Source of the DNA: a virus
Direction: 5' to 3' (one strand)
Virus record (IMG/VR): IMGVR_UViG_3300028889_000019
Coordinates: 1-33,147 of that record
Length of the DNA stretch: 33,147 nucleotides
Shown: positions 6,100 through 11,019 of the stretch, one piece after another
Layout of the letters: each line of letters begins with the position of its first letter
Numbering within the stretch: the first letter of the stretch is position 1
Program-made: the position numbers and the translations under genes
The notes under the pieces: generated by a model
The model's input: the letters and a program-made list of their open reading frames with translations, nothing else
The model's database searches: none
What the model was told of the DNA's origin: nothing

Positions 6100-6369
6100 T
6101 CAGTTGTCGGTGGACTCGTCGGCCGGGGCCTCGGTGTCGGTCTCTTCGACGTCCTGCATGTTGGAAACGACCTTGACGGCGGCGTAGACGGCGGTGATTC
6201 CGGCGACGGTTGCGCCCAGCCCGATGAGGATCTTCTTGGGGTCGATCTTCTTCGGGGCGGTGCTCTCGTCGGCGGACTCCTCGCCGTCCAGCCGCGCTTC
6301 GGTCTTCTCCAGAAGGCGGGTGAGGAAGGACTTCTTCGGGGTCTCGGTCTCGGTGGTCTCAGTGGACAT
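6100..6369 (-). CDS. Single-helix membrane protein, acidic flanks
   Basis: An 89-residue protein beginning MSTETTETETPKKSFLTRLL, with one helix (ILIGLGATVAGITAVYAAVKVV) and an acidic tail ending EAPADESTDN. The start at 6369 is chosen over the in-frame GTG 27 bases upstream because that one lies in the presumed -10 of the start-associated element. AAAGG precedes 6369. It resembles the protein starting at 4186 in layout: disordered acidic N-terminus, helix, acidic C-terminus. Function unknown. Confidence 0.75.
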   Translation of the reverse strand: MSTETTETETPKKSFLTRLLEKTEARLDGEESADESTAPKKIDPKKILIGLGATVAGITAVYAAVKVVSNMQDVEETDTEAPADESTDN

Positions 6370-6375
6370 GACAAA

Positions 6376-6419
6376 GCCTTTCGATAGGGGTCTCACTATA
6401 CGCCGTGTAATTCTTGCGA
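6376..6419 (-). promoter_or_regulatory. Start-associated element 2
   Basis: Minus strand: CTCGCAAG, ATTACA, CGGCG, TATAGT, GAGACCCCTATCGAAAGG, then the ATG. All boxes of the family are present; one base is inserted between CCTA and CGAAAGG. Confidence 0.82.
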
Positions 6420-6434
6420 GCCCCTAGGTTGTGG

Positions 6435-6542
6435 CTACTCGTCGTCGCCGTCGACGAACACCTCGTCGCGTACCTTCTTCGCGATGAAGAAGATGATAAG
6501 CATGATGAGCGTGAGGATGGTGATCTTCTTACCAGCGGCCAC
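6435..6542 (-). CDS. 35-residue membrane microprotein (GTG start)
   Basis: Begins MAAGKKITILTLIMLIIFFI and ends with a charged tail (AKKVRDEVFVDGDDE). It is almost entirely one membrane helix with a Lys-rich N-terminus and an acidic C-terminus. GTG at 6540-6542 follows GAAAGG at a spacing of seven bases. It is bracketed by start-associated elements on both sides, which supports an independent gene. Function unknown; holin-like size, but there is no evidence for lysis. Confidence 0.65.
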   Translation of the reverse strand: MAAGKKITILTLIMLIIFFIAKKVRDEVFVDGDDE

Positions 6543-6571
6543 GACAGTGCCTTTCTCTCGACGAAAATGGA

Positions 6572-6629
6572 ACCCCATGCAGCTGTTAAATGGGGTCGTC
6601 TTTCATCACATGACGTGTAAAGCTTGCGA
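6572..6629 (-). promoter_or_regulatory. Divergent start-associated element 3 with leader hairpin
   Basis: Minus strand: CTCGCAAG, TTTACA, CGTCA, TGTGAT, GAAAGACGACCCC. The TCGCA and TTACA boxes are kept but the hexamer is degenerate. Then ACCCCAT pairs with ATGGGGT (6590-6596 with 6572-6578) around an 11-base loop, placing a hairpin in the leader, 30 bases before the GTG. Confidence 0.6.
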
Positions 6630-6631
6630 GG

Positions 6632-6862
6632 TTAACGCTTTCGCGTCTTCTTCGGTTTGACGTGCTCGTCCTCCAGCAGAGCCGGCGCCTTCATCCCCTC
6701 GACCTTACCCTGAGCGATGTTGGGCTCCCACCGGCCGAGCAGAGTCATCCTGCTGGCGGCCAGAATATCGGCAAGGTCCTCACGCTCGGTGTCGACAGTG
6801 AGGGGGATGTGAACGTGCACCAGCGGGTAGTCCGGGTGGGGCCGAATAACCTTGATCTGCAT
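6632..6862 (-). CDS. 76-residue hypothetical protein
   Basis: Begins MQIKVIRPHPDYPLVHVHIP and ends with a very basic tail (VKPKKTRKR). It is soluble, probably a beta-strand followed by helices, and no family was recognised. The ribosome site AAGGA overlaps the stop of the preceding 43-codon gene (TAAGGA), so it is the last gene of a three-gene run 7199 to 6632 that lacks internal start-associated elements. The basic tail could bind nucleic acid or lipid; this is a guess. Confidence 0.65.
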   Translation of the reverse strand: MQIKVIRPHPDYPLVHVHIPLTVDTEREDLADILAASRMTLLGRWEPNIAQGKVEGMKAPALLEDEHVKPKKTRKR

Positions 6863-6870
6863 GATGGTCC

Positions 6871-7002
6871 TTACTTGTTACGACGAATCTCGGCGCGCAT
6901 TTTGCGTATCTGGAGTTCTCCGAGGATTGCTCCTACGACCCCTCCAGCTGCACCGATTACCGCGACGAATACGAGCGGCTTCTCGATCCAGAGCTTCTTC
7001 AT
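6871..7002 (-). CDS. 43-residue membrane microprotein
   Basis: Begins MKKLWIEKPLVFVAVIGAAG, a single glycine-rich helix, and ends QIRKMRAEIRRNK. The ATG (7000-7002) overlaps the stop of the preceding gene (ATGA). Both this protein and the preceding one have one helix, a basic tail and end in RNK, so they may be diverged duplicates. Function unknown. Confidence 0.62.
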   Translation of the reverse strand: MKKLWIEKPLVFVAVIGAAGGVVGAILGELQIRKMRAEIRRNK

Positions 7003-7199
7003 TTGTTACGGTGCATCCTTGCGTAGGCGCGACGACTCTGAAGACCGCTGACGGCGTCGATGAACTTGCCAGCCCCGGCGAGGGCTGCACCCACCACCGC
7101 GATGACTGCGAGCGGGTTCTCCTCCCAGGACTCCTTGAGCTTGGCCATGGCCTTCGAGCGCTTCTCGTTGATGTCGGAAACGGAGGCAATGCGAACCAT
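6999..7199 (-). CDS. 66-residue single-helix membrane protein
   Basis: Begins MVRIASVSDINEKRSKAMAK, then WEENPLAVIAVVGAALAGAGKFIDAV, and ends RRAYARMHRNK. One membrane span with a basic C-terminus. The start at 7199 has AAAGG eight bases upstream. The frame upstream runs through hairpin T3 and is discarded. It is the first gene of the run 7199-6632. No start-associated element precedes it, only hairpin T3, so its promoter may be elsewhere or it may rely on readthrough. Confidence 0.68.
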   Translation of the reverse strand: MVRIASVSDINEKRSKAMAKLKESWEENPLAVIAVVGAALAGAGKFIDAVSGLQSRRAYARMHRNK

Positions 7200-7217
7200 G
7201 AATATGAACCTTTCGGC

Positions 7218-7246
7218 GAAACCCAAACCCCTTGTAGGGGTTGGGA
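7218..7246 (-). terminator. TACAA-loop hairpin terminator T3
   Basis: Minus strand: AACCCC pairs with GGGGTT around TACAA, followed by TGGGTTTCG. It lies 15 bases after the stop at 7261. Confidence 0.6.
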
Positions 7247-7260
7247 GGTAGTGGGTGAGG

Positions 7261-7467
7261 TCAGTTCTCTTCGAGTTCGTCCATGTGGTAGTACTCGTCA
7301 CTCAGGCCCTTCTCGTCCAAGAAGGCGTTGAGGGAACGGATTCCGATCTGCTGGAGCACCACGACCGTCGTGGAAACGACGGCAACGGTGCCCAGGATCT
7401 TGGTCTTGTTCTCAACGACCTTGTTCTTGGCAGAGACGAGCTTGTTCTTGACGGGGGCCATGTTCAT
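7261..7467 (-). CDS. 68-residue single-helix membrane protein
   Basis: Begins MNMAPVKNKLVSAKNKVVEN, then a helix (ILGTVAVVSTTVVVLQQIGI), then an acidic tail ending YYHMDELEEN. The ATG at 7467 follows start-associated element 4 of the TCTGATTGG subtype, in which the usual AAAGGA is replaced. A second ATG two codons in is possible. Function unknown. Confidence 0.7.
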   Translation of the reverse strand: MNMAPVKNKLVSAKNKVVENKTKILGTVAVVSTTVVVLQQIGIRSLNAFLDEKGLSDEYYHMDELEEN

Positions 7468-7471
7468 GGTG

Positions 7472-7519
7472 GGTCCAATCAGAGTAGGGGTCTCATTATA
7501 ACCCCTGTAATTCTTGCGA
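7472..7519 (-). promoter_or_regulatory. Start-associated element 4 (TCTGATTGG subtype)
   Basis: Minus strand: CTCGCAAG, ATTACA, GGGGT, TATAAT, GAGACCCCTAC, then TCTGATTGGACC in place of GAAAGGA. The hexamer is a perfect TATAAT. It begins two bases after the stop of the gene at 7522. Element 5 shares the altered leader. Confidence 0.85.
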
Positions 7520-7521
7520 GC

Positions 7522-7749
7522 TCAGTCCCACCAACCGAGTGCAGACCATAGGAGAACGACGAAGAAGCCAACAGGGATCATCGTCAGATAGAAGGCGAGT
7601 GGACCCAACGCAATGTTGACTAACCAATGAGTCAGATCTGCACCCGGCGGGACCATCTTGATCGTGAAGTACTCCCCCGATGCAACTCCGAGAGTGACCC
7701 AGACCGCGAAGGGATGCTCTTTGATGTGGAACTTGGAATTGCTTTCCAT
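7522..7749 (-). CDS. 75-residue polytopic membrane protein
   Basis: Begins MESNSKFHIKEHPFAVWVTL and contains two hydrophobic stretches: about 15-35, weaker, and about 45-72 (NIALGPLAFYLTMIPVGFFV then VLLWSALGWWD). It differs from its neighbours in having two spans and aromatic residues. GGGAGG precedes the ATG. There is no start-associated element; terminator-like T4 lies upstream, and an imperfect GAAATTCC/GGAATTTTC repeat surrounds the ribosome site. Function unknown. Confidence 0.7.
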   Translation of the reverse strand: MESNSKFHIKEHPFAVWVTLGVASGEYFTIKMVPPGADLTHWLVNIALGPLAFYLTMIPVGFFVVLLWSALGWWD

Positions 7750-7780
7750 GAAATTCCTCCCGGGGAATTTTCCGAAAACG

Positions 7781-7812
7781 AAAAGCCATACCCAATGTAG
7801 GGTAGAGGGCTT
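7781..7812 (-). terminator. Two-tier hairpin terminator T4
   Basis: Minus strand: an outer stem AAGCC/GGCTT and an inner TACCC/GGGTA around TACAT, followed by TTTTCG. It lies seven bases after the stop at 7819. Confidence 0.65.
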
Positions 7813-7818
7813 CTGAGA

Positions 7819-8061
7819 TCAGTCTTCTTTGTTGTCGGCGCTTTTGGTCTTCTTGACTGCGATCTCGCTCACCGTGTCGATAGCCTTGATTGCGGCGTAA
7901 GCGGCAACCGCGGTGATTGCGACGTACTTCGCTACCTTCTTGGTCTGGTCGGCGATTGCCTTGACGGTTTCGGGGCGAAGGAAGTTGTCATCACCGGGGG
8001 TTCCGGTCTTGTTGTCCTTTTCGAGGCTGAGACGGAGCGAGCGCTTCTTGTTCCCAAGCAT
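7819..8061 (-). CDS. 80-residue single-helix membrane protein
   Basis: Begins MLGNKKRSLRLSLEKDNKTG, has a hydrophobic Ala/Ile/Val helix (VAKYVAITAVAAYAAIKAI), and ends KKTKSADNKED. One membrane span in the C-terminal half. The start follows start-associated element 5, and terminator T4 follows the stop, so it is a complete one-gene unit. Function unknown. Confidence 0.72.
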   Translation of the reverse strand: MLGNKKRSLRLSLEKDNKTGTPGDDNFLRPETVKAIADQTKKVAKYVAITAVAAYAAIKAIDTVSEIAVKKTKSADNKED

Positions 8062-8065
8062 GGCG

Positions 8066-8112
8066 GTCCAATCAGAGTAGGGGTCTCATTAGAGGCCATG
8101 TAGACCTTGCGA
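8066..8112 (-). promoter_or_regulatory. Start-associated element 5 (TCTGATTGG subtype)
   Basis: Minus strand: TTTCGCAAGG, TCTACA, TGGCC, TCTAAT, GAGACCCCTAC, TCTGATTGGACC, then the ATG. It shares the altered leader with element 4; the hexamer has one change. Confidence 0.82.
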
Positions 8113-8146
8113 AAGCATAAACCCCGTGTAGGGGTTTAGAGGCTTT
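8112..8146 (-). terminator. Two-tier hairpin terminator T5
   Basis: Minus strand: outer AAAGC/GCTTT, inner AAACCCC/GGGGTTT around TACAC, with CTCT and AT bulges and a short T-run. It lies four bases after the stop at 8151. Confidence 0.7.
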
Positions 8147-8150
8147 GAGA

Positions 8151-8282
8151 TCAGTCGATCACAGACGGCATCTGCTCGTCCTGGATTTCAGCGTCAAGCG
8201 CGGTGTCCCGGATCTCGGCGATCGTGATGAAAGCGAGGATCAGGGGACCGATTGTGTTGATGATTACCAGGTGGAGAGGCAT
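8151..8282 (-). CDS. 43-residue membrane microprotein
   Basis: Begins MPLHLVIINTIGPLILAFIT and ends with an acidic tail (DAEIQDEQMPSVID). It is one N-terminal helix. The frame is open upstream through the element (ATG AGA CCC CTA CGA), but the ATG at 8282 follows AAAGGA and is preferred. It is bracketed by element 6 and terminator T5 as a one-gene unit. Function unknown. Confidence 0.68.
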   Translation of the reverse strand: MPLHLVIINTIGPLILAFITIAEIRDTALDAEIQDEQMPSVID

Positions 8283-8289
8283 AGCACGA

Positions 8290-8332
8290 TCCTTTCGTAG
8301 GGGTCTCATCATAACCCCTGTAAATCGTGCGA
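8290..8332 (-). promoter_or_regulatory. Start-associated element 6
   Basis: Minus strand: TTCGCACG, TTTACA, GGGGT, TATGAT, GAGACCCCTAC, GAAAGGA. It is 27 bases from ATGAGACC to the true ATG, so the upstream ATG is in frame. The 38 bases between this and T6 hold nothing recognised. Confidence 0.85.
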
Positions 8333-8370
8333 ATCTCTCAGAAACTACTACCATTTTGAAGGGATCAGAC

Positions 8371-8404
8371 AAAAGCATAAGCCCCATGTAGGGGCCCAGA
8401 GGCT
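8371..8404 (-). terminator. Two-tier hairpin terminator T6
   Basis: Minus strand: outer AGCC/GCTT-type stem, inner GGCCCC/GGGGC around TACAT, then GCTTTTG. It lies six bases after the stop at 8411. Confidence 0.65.
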
Positions 8405-8410
8405 ATTGGA

Positions 8411-8689
8411 TTAGTGAGTGTCTTCCGCGCAATCGGGATCGTAGGCGAGGTCGATGATGTGGCCGTTGTAATTCCAGATCGTGGGTTCCCCCTTCTCGAG
8501 TTCCTTGAGGCAGCAGGCTCCCAGTGCCAGGTACATCGGCTTGGAACAAGCCTCACACTTTTTGTTGAGGGATTGCTTCAAAACGATCGCGTACACGATA
8601 GAGGTGACTGCGATTGCCGCAAGGGCGATCTCGGGGGCGTGGTCTTTGATCTTGGTCTTGACTTCGGCGAACTTCTTCTTCAGGTCCAT
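8411..8689 (-). CDS. Membrane protein with Cys-rich domain
   Basis: A 92-residue protein. A charged N-terminus (MDLKKKFAEVKTKIKDHAPE) is followed by one helix (IALAAIAVTSIVYAIVL), then a soluble domain with KKCEACSKPM, GACCLKEL and a last Cys near DPDCAED. The five cysteines, with one CxxC and one CC, suggest a small zinc-binding or disulfide-bonded domain after the helix. It is the only Cys-rich member of the cassette. The start at 8689 follows AAAGG of element 7. Function unknown. Confidence 0.72.
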   Translation of the reverse strand: MDLKKKFAEVKTKIKDHAPEIALAAIAVTSIVYAIVLKQSLNKKCEACSKPMYLALGACCLKELEKGEPTIWNYNGHIIDLAYDPDCAEDTH

Positions 8690-8694
8690 GACGA

Positions 8695-8739
8695 TCCTTT
8701 CGGTTAGGGGTCTCATCATAGAGCCTGTAAACCTTGCGA
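8695..8739 (-). promoter_or_regulatory. Start-associated element 7
   Basis: Minus strand: TCTCGCAAG, TTTACA, GGCTC, TATGAT, GAGACCCCTAACC, GAAAGGA. The five bases between TTACA and TATGAT differ from copies 1 and 6, so pairing with ACCCC is not conserved, which argues against a required stem-loop there. Confidence 0.82.
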
Positions 8740-8740
8740 G

Positions 8741-8775
8741 AAAAAGCATAAACCCATGTAGGGTTCAGAGGCTCT
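8741..8775 (-). terminator. Two-tier hairpin terminator T7
   Basis: Minus strand: outer AGC/GCT stem, inner AACCC/GGGTT around TACAT, ending GCTTTTTC. It lies five bases after the stop at 8781. Confidence 0.7.
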
Positions 8776-8780
8776 TGAGA

Positions 8781-9023
8781 TCAGTCTTCGGGTTCTTCGT
8801 TCTTGTTGATCGCCTTGACGATTACGACAGCGGCTGCAGCGATGACTCCGATCCTGACGAGGCTGCGGACGATGATCCTTCGGTTACGACGTGCTTCTTC
8901 TTCGGCTTGAGCTTGCGCTCGCTGCTTCCGAATGTCTCGCATCGTCTCCTCGAAGATCTCGCCACCAGCCCGCAGGTTGGAGTCGGCCAGAAGTCGGTCG
9001 AACGGGTCGCGGGGGTCATACAT
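8781..9023 (-). CDS. 80-residue single-helix membrane protein
   Basis: A soluble, charged helical N-terminus (MYDPRDPFDRLLADSNLRAG then EETMRDIRKQRAQAQAEEEA) is followed by RRNRRIIVRSLVRIGVIAAA, a C-terminal helix, and an acidic end (NKNEEPED). A tail-anchored topology is likely. The start at 9023 follows AAAGGA; the in-frame upstream ATG overlaps the TATAAT of element 8. It is a complete unit between element 8 and T7. Function unknown. Confidence 0.72.
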   Translation of the reverse strand: MYDPRDPFDRLLADSNLRAGGEIFEETMRDIRKQRAQAQAEEEARRNRRIIVRSLVRIGVIAAAAVVIVKAINKNEEPED

Positions 9024-9030
9024 GGGAAGG

Positions 9031-9073
9031 TCCTTTCGTAGGGGTCTCATTATAAGGCGTGTAGATCCTGCGA
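9031..9073 (-). promoter_or_regulatory. Start-associated element 8
   Basis: Minus strand: TTTCGCAGG, TCTACA, CGCCT, TATAAT, GAGACCCCTAC, GAAAGGA. It has a perfect hexamer. Only four bases separate it from T8, so any promoter for the next gene must lie within the element itself. Confidence 0.87.
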
Positions 9074-9077
9074 AAGG

Positions 9078-9112
9078 AAAAGCATGAACCCATGTAGGGT
9101 TCAGAGGCTTTT
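9078..9112 (-). terminator. Two-tier hairpin terminator T8
   Basis: Minus strand: outer AAAAGC/GCTTTT, inner GAACCC/GGGTTC around TACAT, with CTCT and AT bulges. It lies four bases after the stop at 9117. Confidence 0.75.
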
Positions 9113-9116
9113 GAGA

Positions 9117-9386
9117 TCAGTCTTTGAAACGAGCTGCCATCTTAAAGAACTCGTAGTCGTCTTTCAGGGCCTTCTCTCGTGCGGCGGTGTCGGGCAGATC
9201 GTCGTAGTAACCGAGGTCGATCAGATCCTTTACCACAGCATCTGCAGCCCTGGCAGCTCGAACGTTGGCGTACCTTTCGTCGAACTCAGAACACATCAGC
9301 TTACGGTAAATGATCATGTCGGCCACGACAGGGACGATCACGGCGACAGCCATCAGAGAGAAACCGATCTTGATTCCACGATTCAT
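9117..9386 (-). CDS. 89-residue membrane protein with helical tail
   Basis: Begins MNRGIKIGFSLMAVAVIVPV, a signal-anchor helix, followed by MIIYRKLMCSEFDERYANVR and a charged helical C-terminus ending FFKMAARFKD. The bulk of the protein is soluble, on one side of the membrane. The start at 9386 follows element 9; the upstream ATG in that element hits a stop after seven codons and is not used. Function unknown. Confidence 0.72.
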   Translation of the reverse strand: MNRGIKIGFSLMAVAVIVPVVADMIIYRKLMCSEFDERYANVRAARAADAVVKDLIDLGYYDDLPDTAAREKALKDDYEFFKMAARFKD

Positions 9387-9394
9387 CGATTCAG

Positions 9395-9437
9395 TCCTTT
9401 CGTAGGGGTCTCATAATATGCCCTGTATTCCCTGCGA
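9395..9437 (-). promoter_or_regulatory. Start-associated element 9
   Basis: Minus strand: TTTCGCAGG, AATACA, GGGCA, TATTAT, GAGACCCCTAC, GAAAGGA. It is 28 bases from ATGAGACC to the true start, so the upstream ATG is out of frame. Confidence 0.83.
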
Positions 9438-9442
9438 AAGGC

Positions 9443-9491
9443 AAAAAACAAGTGGCGTGCAAACCTTGCTAGGGTCTGCACGCCGCCTGTT
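9443..9491 (-). terminator. Strong intrinsic terminator T9
   Basis: Minus strand: GGCGTGCA pairs with TGCACGCC, with an inner GACC/GGTT and outer ACA-type pairs, directly followed by TTGTTTTTT. It is the most classical rho-independent terminator in the window and differs from the TACAW family. It lies 23 bases after the stop at 9515. Confidence 0.88.
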
Positions 9492-9514
9492 GTGATCCTT
9501 CAGGTTGACGATTG

Positions 9515-9817
9515 TCAGCCGATGAACTTCCGTCCGACCATGCCGAGCGCCTTCGAGGTGAGGGCGTGCGCGTGTTCGAAGTTCAGAACCAGGGCAATAC
9601 CGGCGAGATTCGCCACGGCGCCGAGAACAGCGTCAGGGCTCACACGCCTCTTGGAGTCGATCTCCTTGAGGGGGTAGAGCTTCTTCAGCTGGTCGGCGAC
9701 CGCGTTGTACTCGTTGGTGTTGGGCTCGTGGTTCTTGAGCTCCGCGAACAGGCGCGAAACCTCGATCTCGAGTTCGCTCGGTTCAGCAGTCTTCTTGATG
9801 TTCTTCAGGTTGATCAT
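9515..9817 (-). CDS. Conserved phage membrane hypothetical
   Basis: A 100-residue protein. Residues 1-50 are charged helices (MINLKNIKKTAEPSELEIEV, then RLFAELKNHEPNTNEY), followed by QLKKLYPLKEIDSKRRVSPD, then a hydrophobic stretch (VLGAVANLAGIALVLNFEHA) and TSKALGMVGRKFIG. The layout of a basic RRVSPD turn, one helix, then EHAHALTSKALG looks like a widespread phage protein of unknown function, recalled rather than checked. The start at 9817 follows element 10, and strong terminator T9 follows the stop. Confidence 0.78.
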   Translation of the reverse strand: MINLKNIKKTAEPSELEIEVSRLFAELKNHEPNTNEYNAVADQLKKLYPLKEIDSKRRVSPDAVLGAVANLAGIALVLNFEHAHALTSKALGMVGRKFIG

Positions 9818-9822
9818 TTCGA

Positions 9823-9865
9823 TCCTTCCGTAGGGGTCTCACTATAGGGCCTGTAAAATATGCGA
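9823..9865 (-). promoter_or_regulatory. Start-associated element 10
   Basis: Minus strand: GTCGCA, TTTTACA, GGCCC, TATAGT, GAGACCCCTAC, GGAAGGA. It marks the boundary between the late/lysis genes upstream and the small-gene cassette. A CCCC/GGGG mini-hairpin lies just before it, after the stop at 9882. Confidence 0.83.
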
Positions 9866-9881
9866 CCCCTGGGGAAGAATG

Positions 9882-10265
9882 TTACAGATAGCGAACAGCG
9901 GCGACGTTGATCACCAAGTGAATCGTGTTGTCTGCGATGATCAACAACCATGTGGCGAGCCAAGCAGGCCTGCTGTGGTGATACCCAGTGCCCGAACATT
10001 CGCGCCATGAATACCACCACTTGCGAGGTGCTATGAAGTTCTTCGCCCAGACCACGTACTTCGCAAGGCGATAACGGTCGATGACCACATGCGTCACCAC
10101 AATAACCGCCAACGCCCACGGAGAATTCGTGACGAAGAGAAACGGCAGCCCGTAAGTAACGCCATGCGCCCAGGCGGGAAACCACCGCTTGGTCTTCTCG
10201 TTCGCCATCCAGTCGGATTGGAGGATATAGTCCCCCACCAAATGAGCGAGCAGGACGCCGACCAT
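9882..10265 (-). CDS. DUF3307-like membrane protein
   Basis: A 127-residue polytopic membrane protein. The N-terminus MVGVLLAHLVGDYILQSDWM carries the H-x2-GDY-x-LQSD signature of DUF3307 proteins (H8, GDY 11-13), followed by several hydrophobic segments (ALAVIVVTHVVIDRY and WLLIIADNTIHLVINVAAV). DUF3307 proteins occur in phages and bacteria; their function is unknown. The ATG overlaps the stop of the holin gene (TGATG), so it belongs to the lysis operon and may assist or regulate lysis. That is inference from position. Confidence 0.8.
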   Translation of the reverse strand: MVGVLLAHLVGDYILQSDWMANEKTKRWFPAWAHGVTYGLPFLFVTNSPWALAVIVVTHVVIDRYRLAKYVVWAKNFIAPRKWWYSWRECSGTGYHHSRPAWLATWLLIIADNTIHLVINVAAVRYL

Positions 10266-10642
10266 CAGCGGTCGACTACCGGATTCTCACCAGTGTCGGC
10301 GATGCGGAACGTCGCTTCGCTCTGCTGGATGACCTTCTCCGGATGCTCGTCGAAGACAATGCGAGCCATGCCCTCGCCGTTGACTTCGATCTCGCCCGAG
10401 TACTGGGCACCACTGGCGTAGTAAGACTTCTTCGAGATCTGAACGACCACGCCGAGGAACGTGTTGATCGCCACGATCGTCCCCATGACCTCTTCAGCCT
10501 TGGGGAGGCCCCAGATCTGGGAGAGGGCGAAATATAGGGTGCCGAGCGCCGGCAGCACGATGGTTGCGGACTTCTTGATCACGTTGTAAGAGCTATCGCC
10601 CAGGAGAGGACTCGGCTTCTTCACGTGTGACGACTCGGACAT
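10265..10642 (-). CDS. Holin (r1t-like)
   Basis: A 125-residue protein with two membrane helices: about 26-46 (ATIVLPALGTLYFALSQIWG) and about 54-70 (GTIVAINTFLGVVVQIS), separated by a short polar turn (LPKAEEVM). The YFALSQIWGLP motif is typical of small phage holins of the r1t type. Holins form membrane lesions that release or activate the endolysin. The C-terminal 55 residues are soluble (GEIEVNGEGMARIVFDEHPE), longer than in minimal holins. It overlaps the upstream gene by 50 bases, and its stop overlaps the next start. Confidence 0.85.
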   Translation of the reverse strand: MSESSHVKKPSPLLGDSSYNVIKKSATIVLPALGTLYFALSQIWGLPKAEEVMGTIVAINTFLGVVVQISKKSYYASGAQYSGEIEVNGEGMARIVFDEHPEKVIQQSEATFRIADTGENPVVDR

Positions 10643-10997
10643 TGTTGACCCATCCCTCGTTGTCCCGACCCTGGAATATCTCCGGGTGCCTGTTGTGAGA
10701 CCTGAACGGAAGTCGCTTGACCTCGTCCATGATGCGCTCGGCGACCCCGTTCCCGCCGAGAGCCTTGTACGGGACGTAGAAGTACTTGTTCAGTTCTTCG
10801 AATTCGTCCTTGGTGACGGACCCCCGCTCGATGTAGGCGATGCCGTGCTTAGTGATGGTCTCGTAGGCCATCCCCATCAGAAGCCGATTGGTCGCCTTAC
10901 GGTGTGTGTCGCGACTTCTGATGAATGCCCAGAGCCCCGTGGAACCCATTGCGGAGCCCAGGACGGTCATTAGCACCCGTATCCAAACCTCGTCCAT
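10593..10997 (-). CDS. Membrane-anchored lysis-region protein
   Basis: A 134-residue protein from ATG at 10997 (GGGGAGG six bases upstream; a GTG at 11003 is less well placed). One N-terminal helix (WIRVLMTVLGSAMGSTGLWA) is followed by a soluble domain with LLMGMAYETITKHGIAYIER and YVPYKALGGNGVAERIMDEV. The latter block is familiar from proteins next to holins in Gram-positive phages, with no assigned activity. It probably works with the holin as a partner or antiholin-like factor. Confidence 0.75.
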   Translation of the reverse strand: MDEVWIRVLMTVLGSAMGSTGLWAFIRSRDTHRKATNRLLMGMAYETITKHGIAYIERGSVTKDEFEELNKYFYVPYKALGGNGVAERIMDEVKRLPFRSHNRHPEIFQGRDNEGWVNNVRVVTREEAESSPGR

Positions 10998-11019
10998 GCG
11001 CACCCTCCCCTAACACAAT

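Noticed and set aside
2189-8332. A GGGGT/ACCCC stem-loop within the start-associated element as its key feature
   Set aside because: It pairs in copies 1, 4 and 6 only; copies 7, 8, 9 and 10 change the left side without compensation while the right side stays fixed.
9835-9860. Plus-strand CTCACTATAGGG in element 10 looks like the core of a T7 RNA polymerase promoter
   Set aside because: Only one of ten copies keeps the GGG, the upstream T7 recognition bases are missing, and it would transcribe away from and antisense to all genes. It is the reverse side of the minus-strand element.
2189-9865. Regularly repeated elements considered as a CRISPR array or origin iterons
   Set aside because: Spacing is set by intervening genes (about 200-4000 bases), each copy sits at a ribosome site, and no spacers or cas genes are present.
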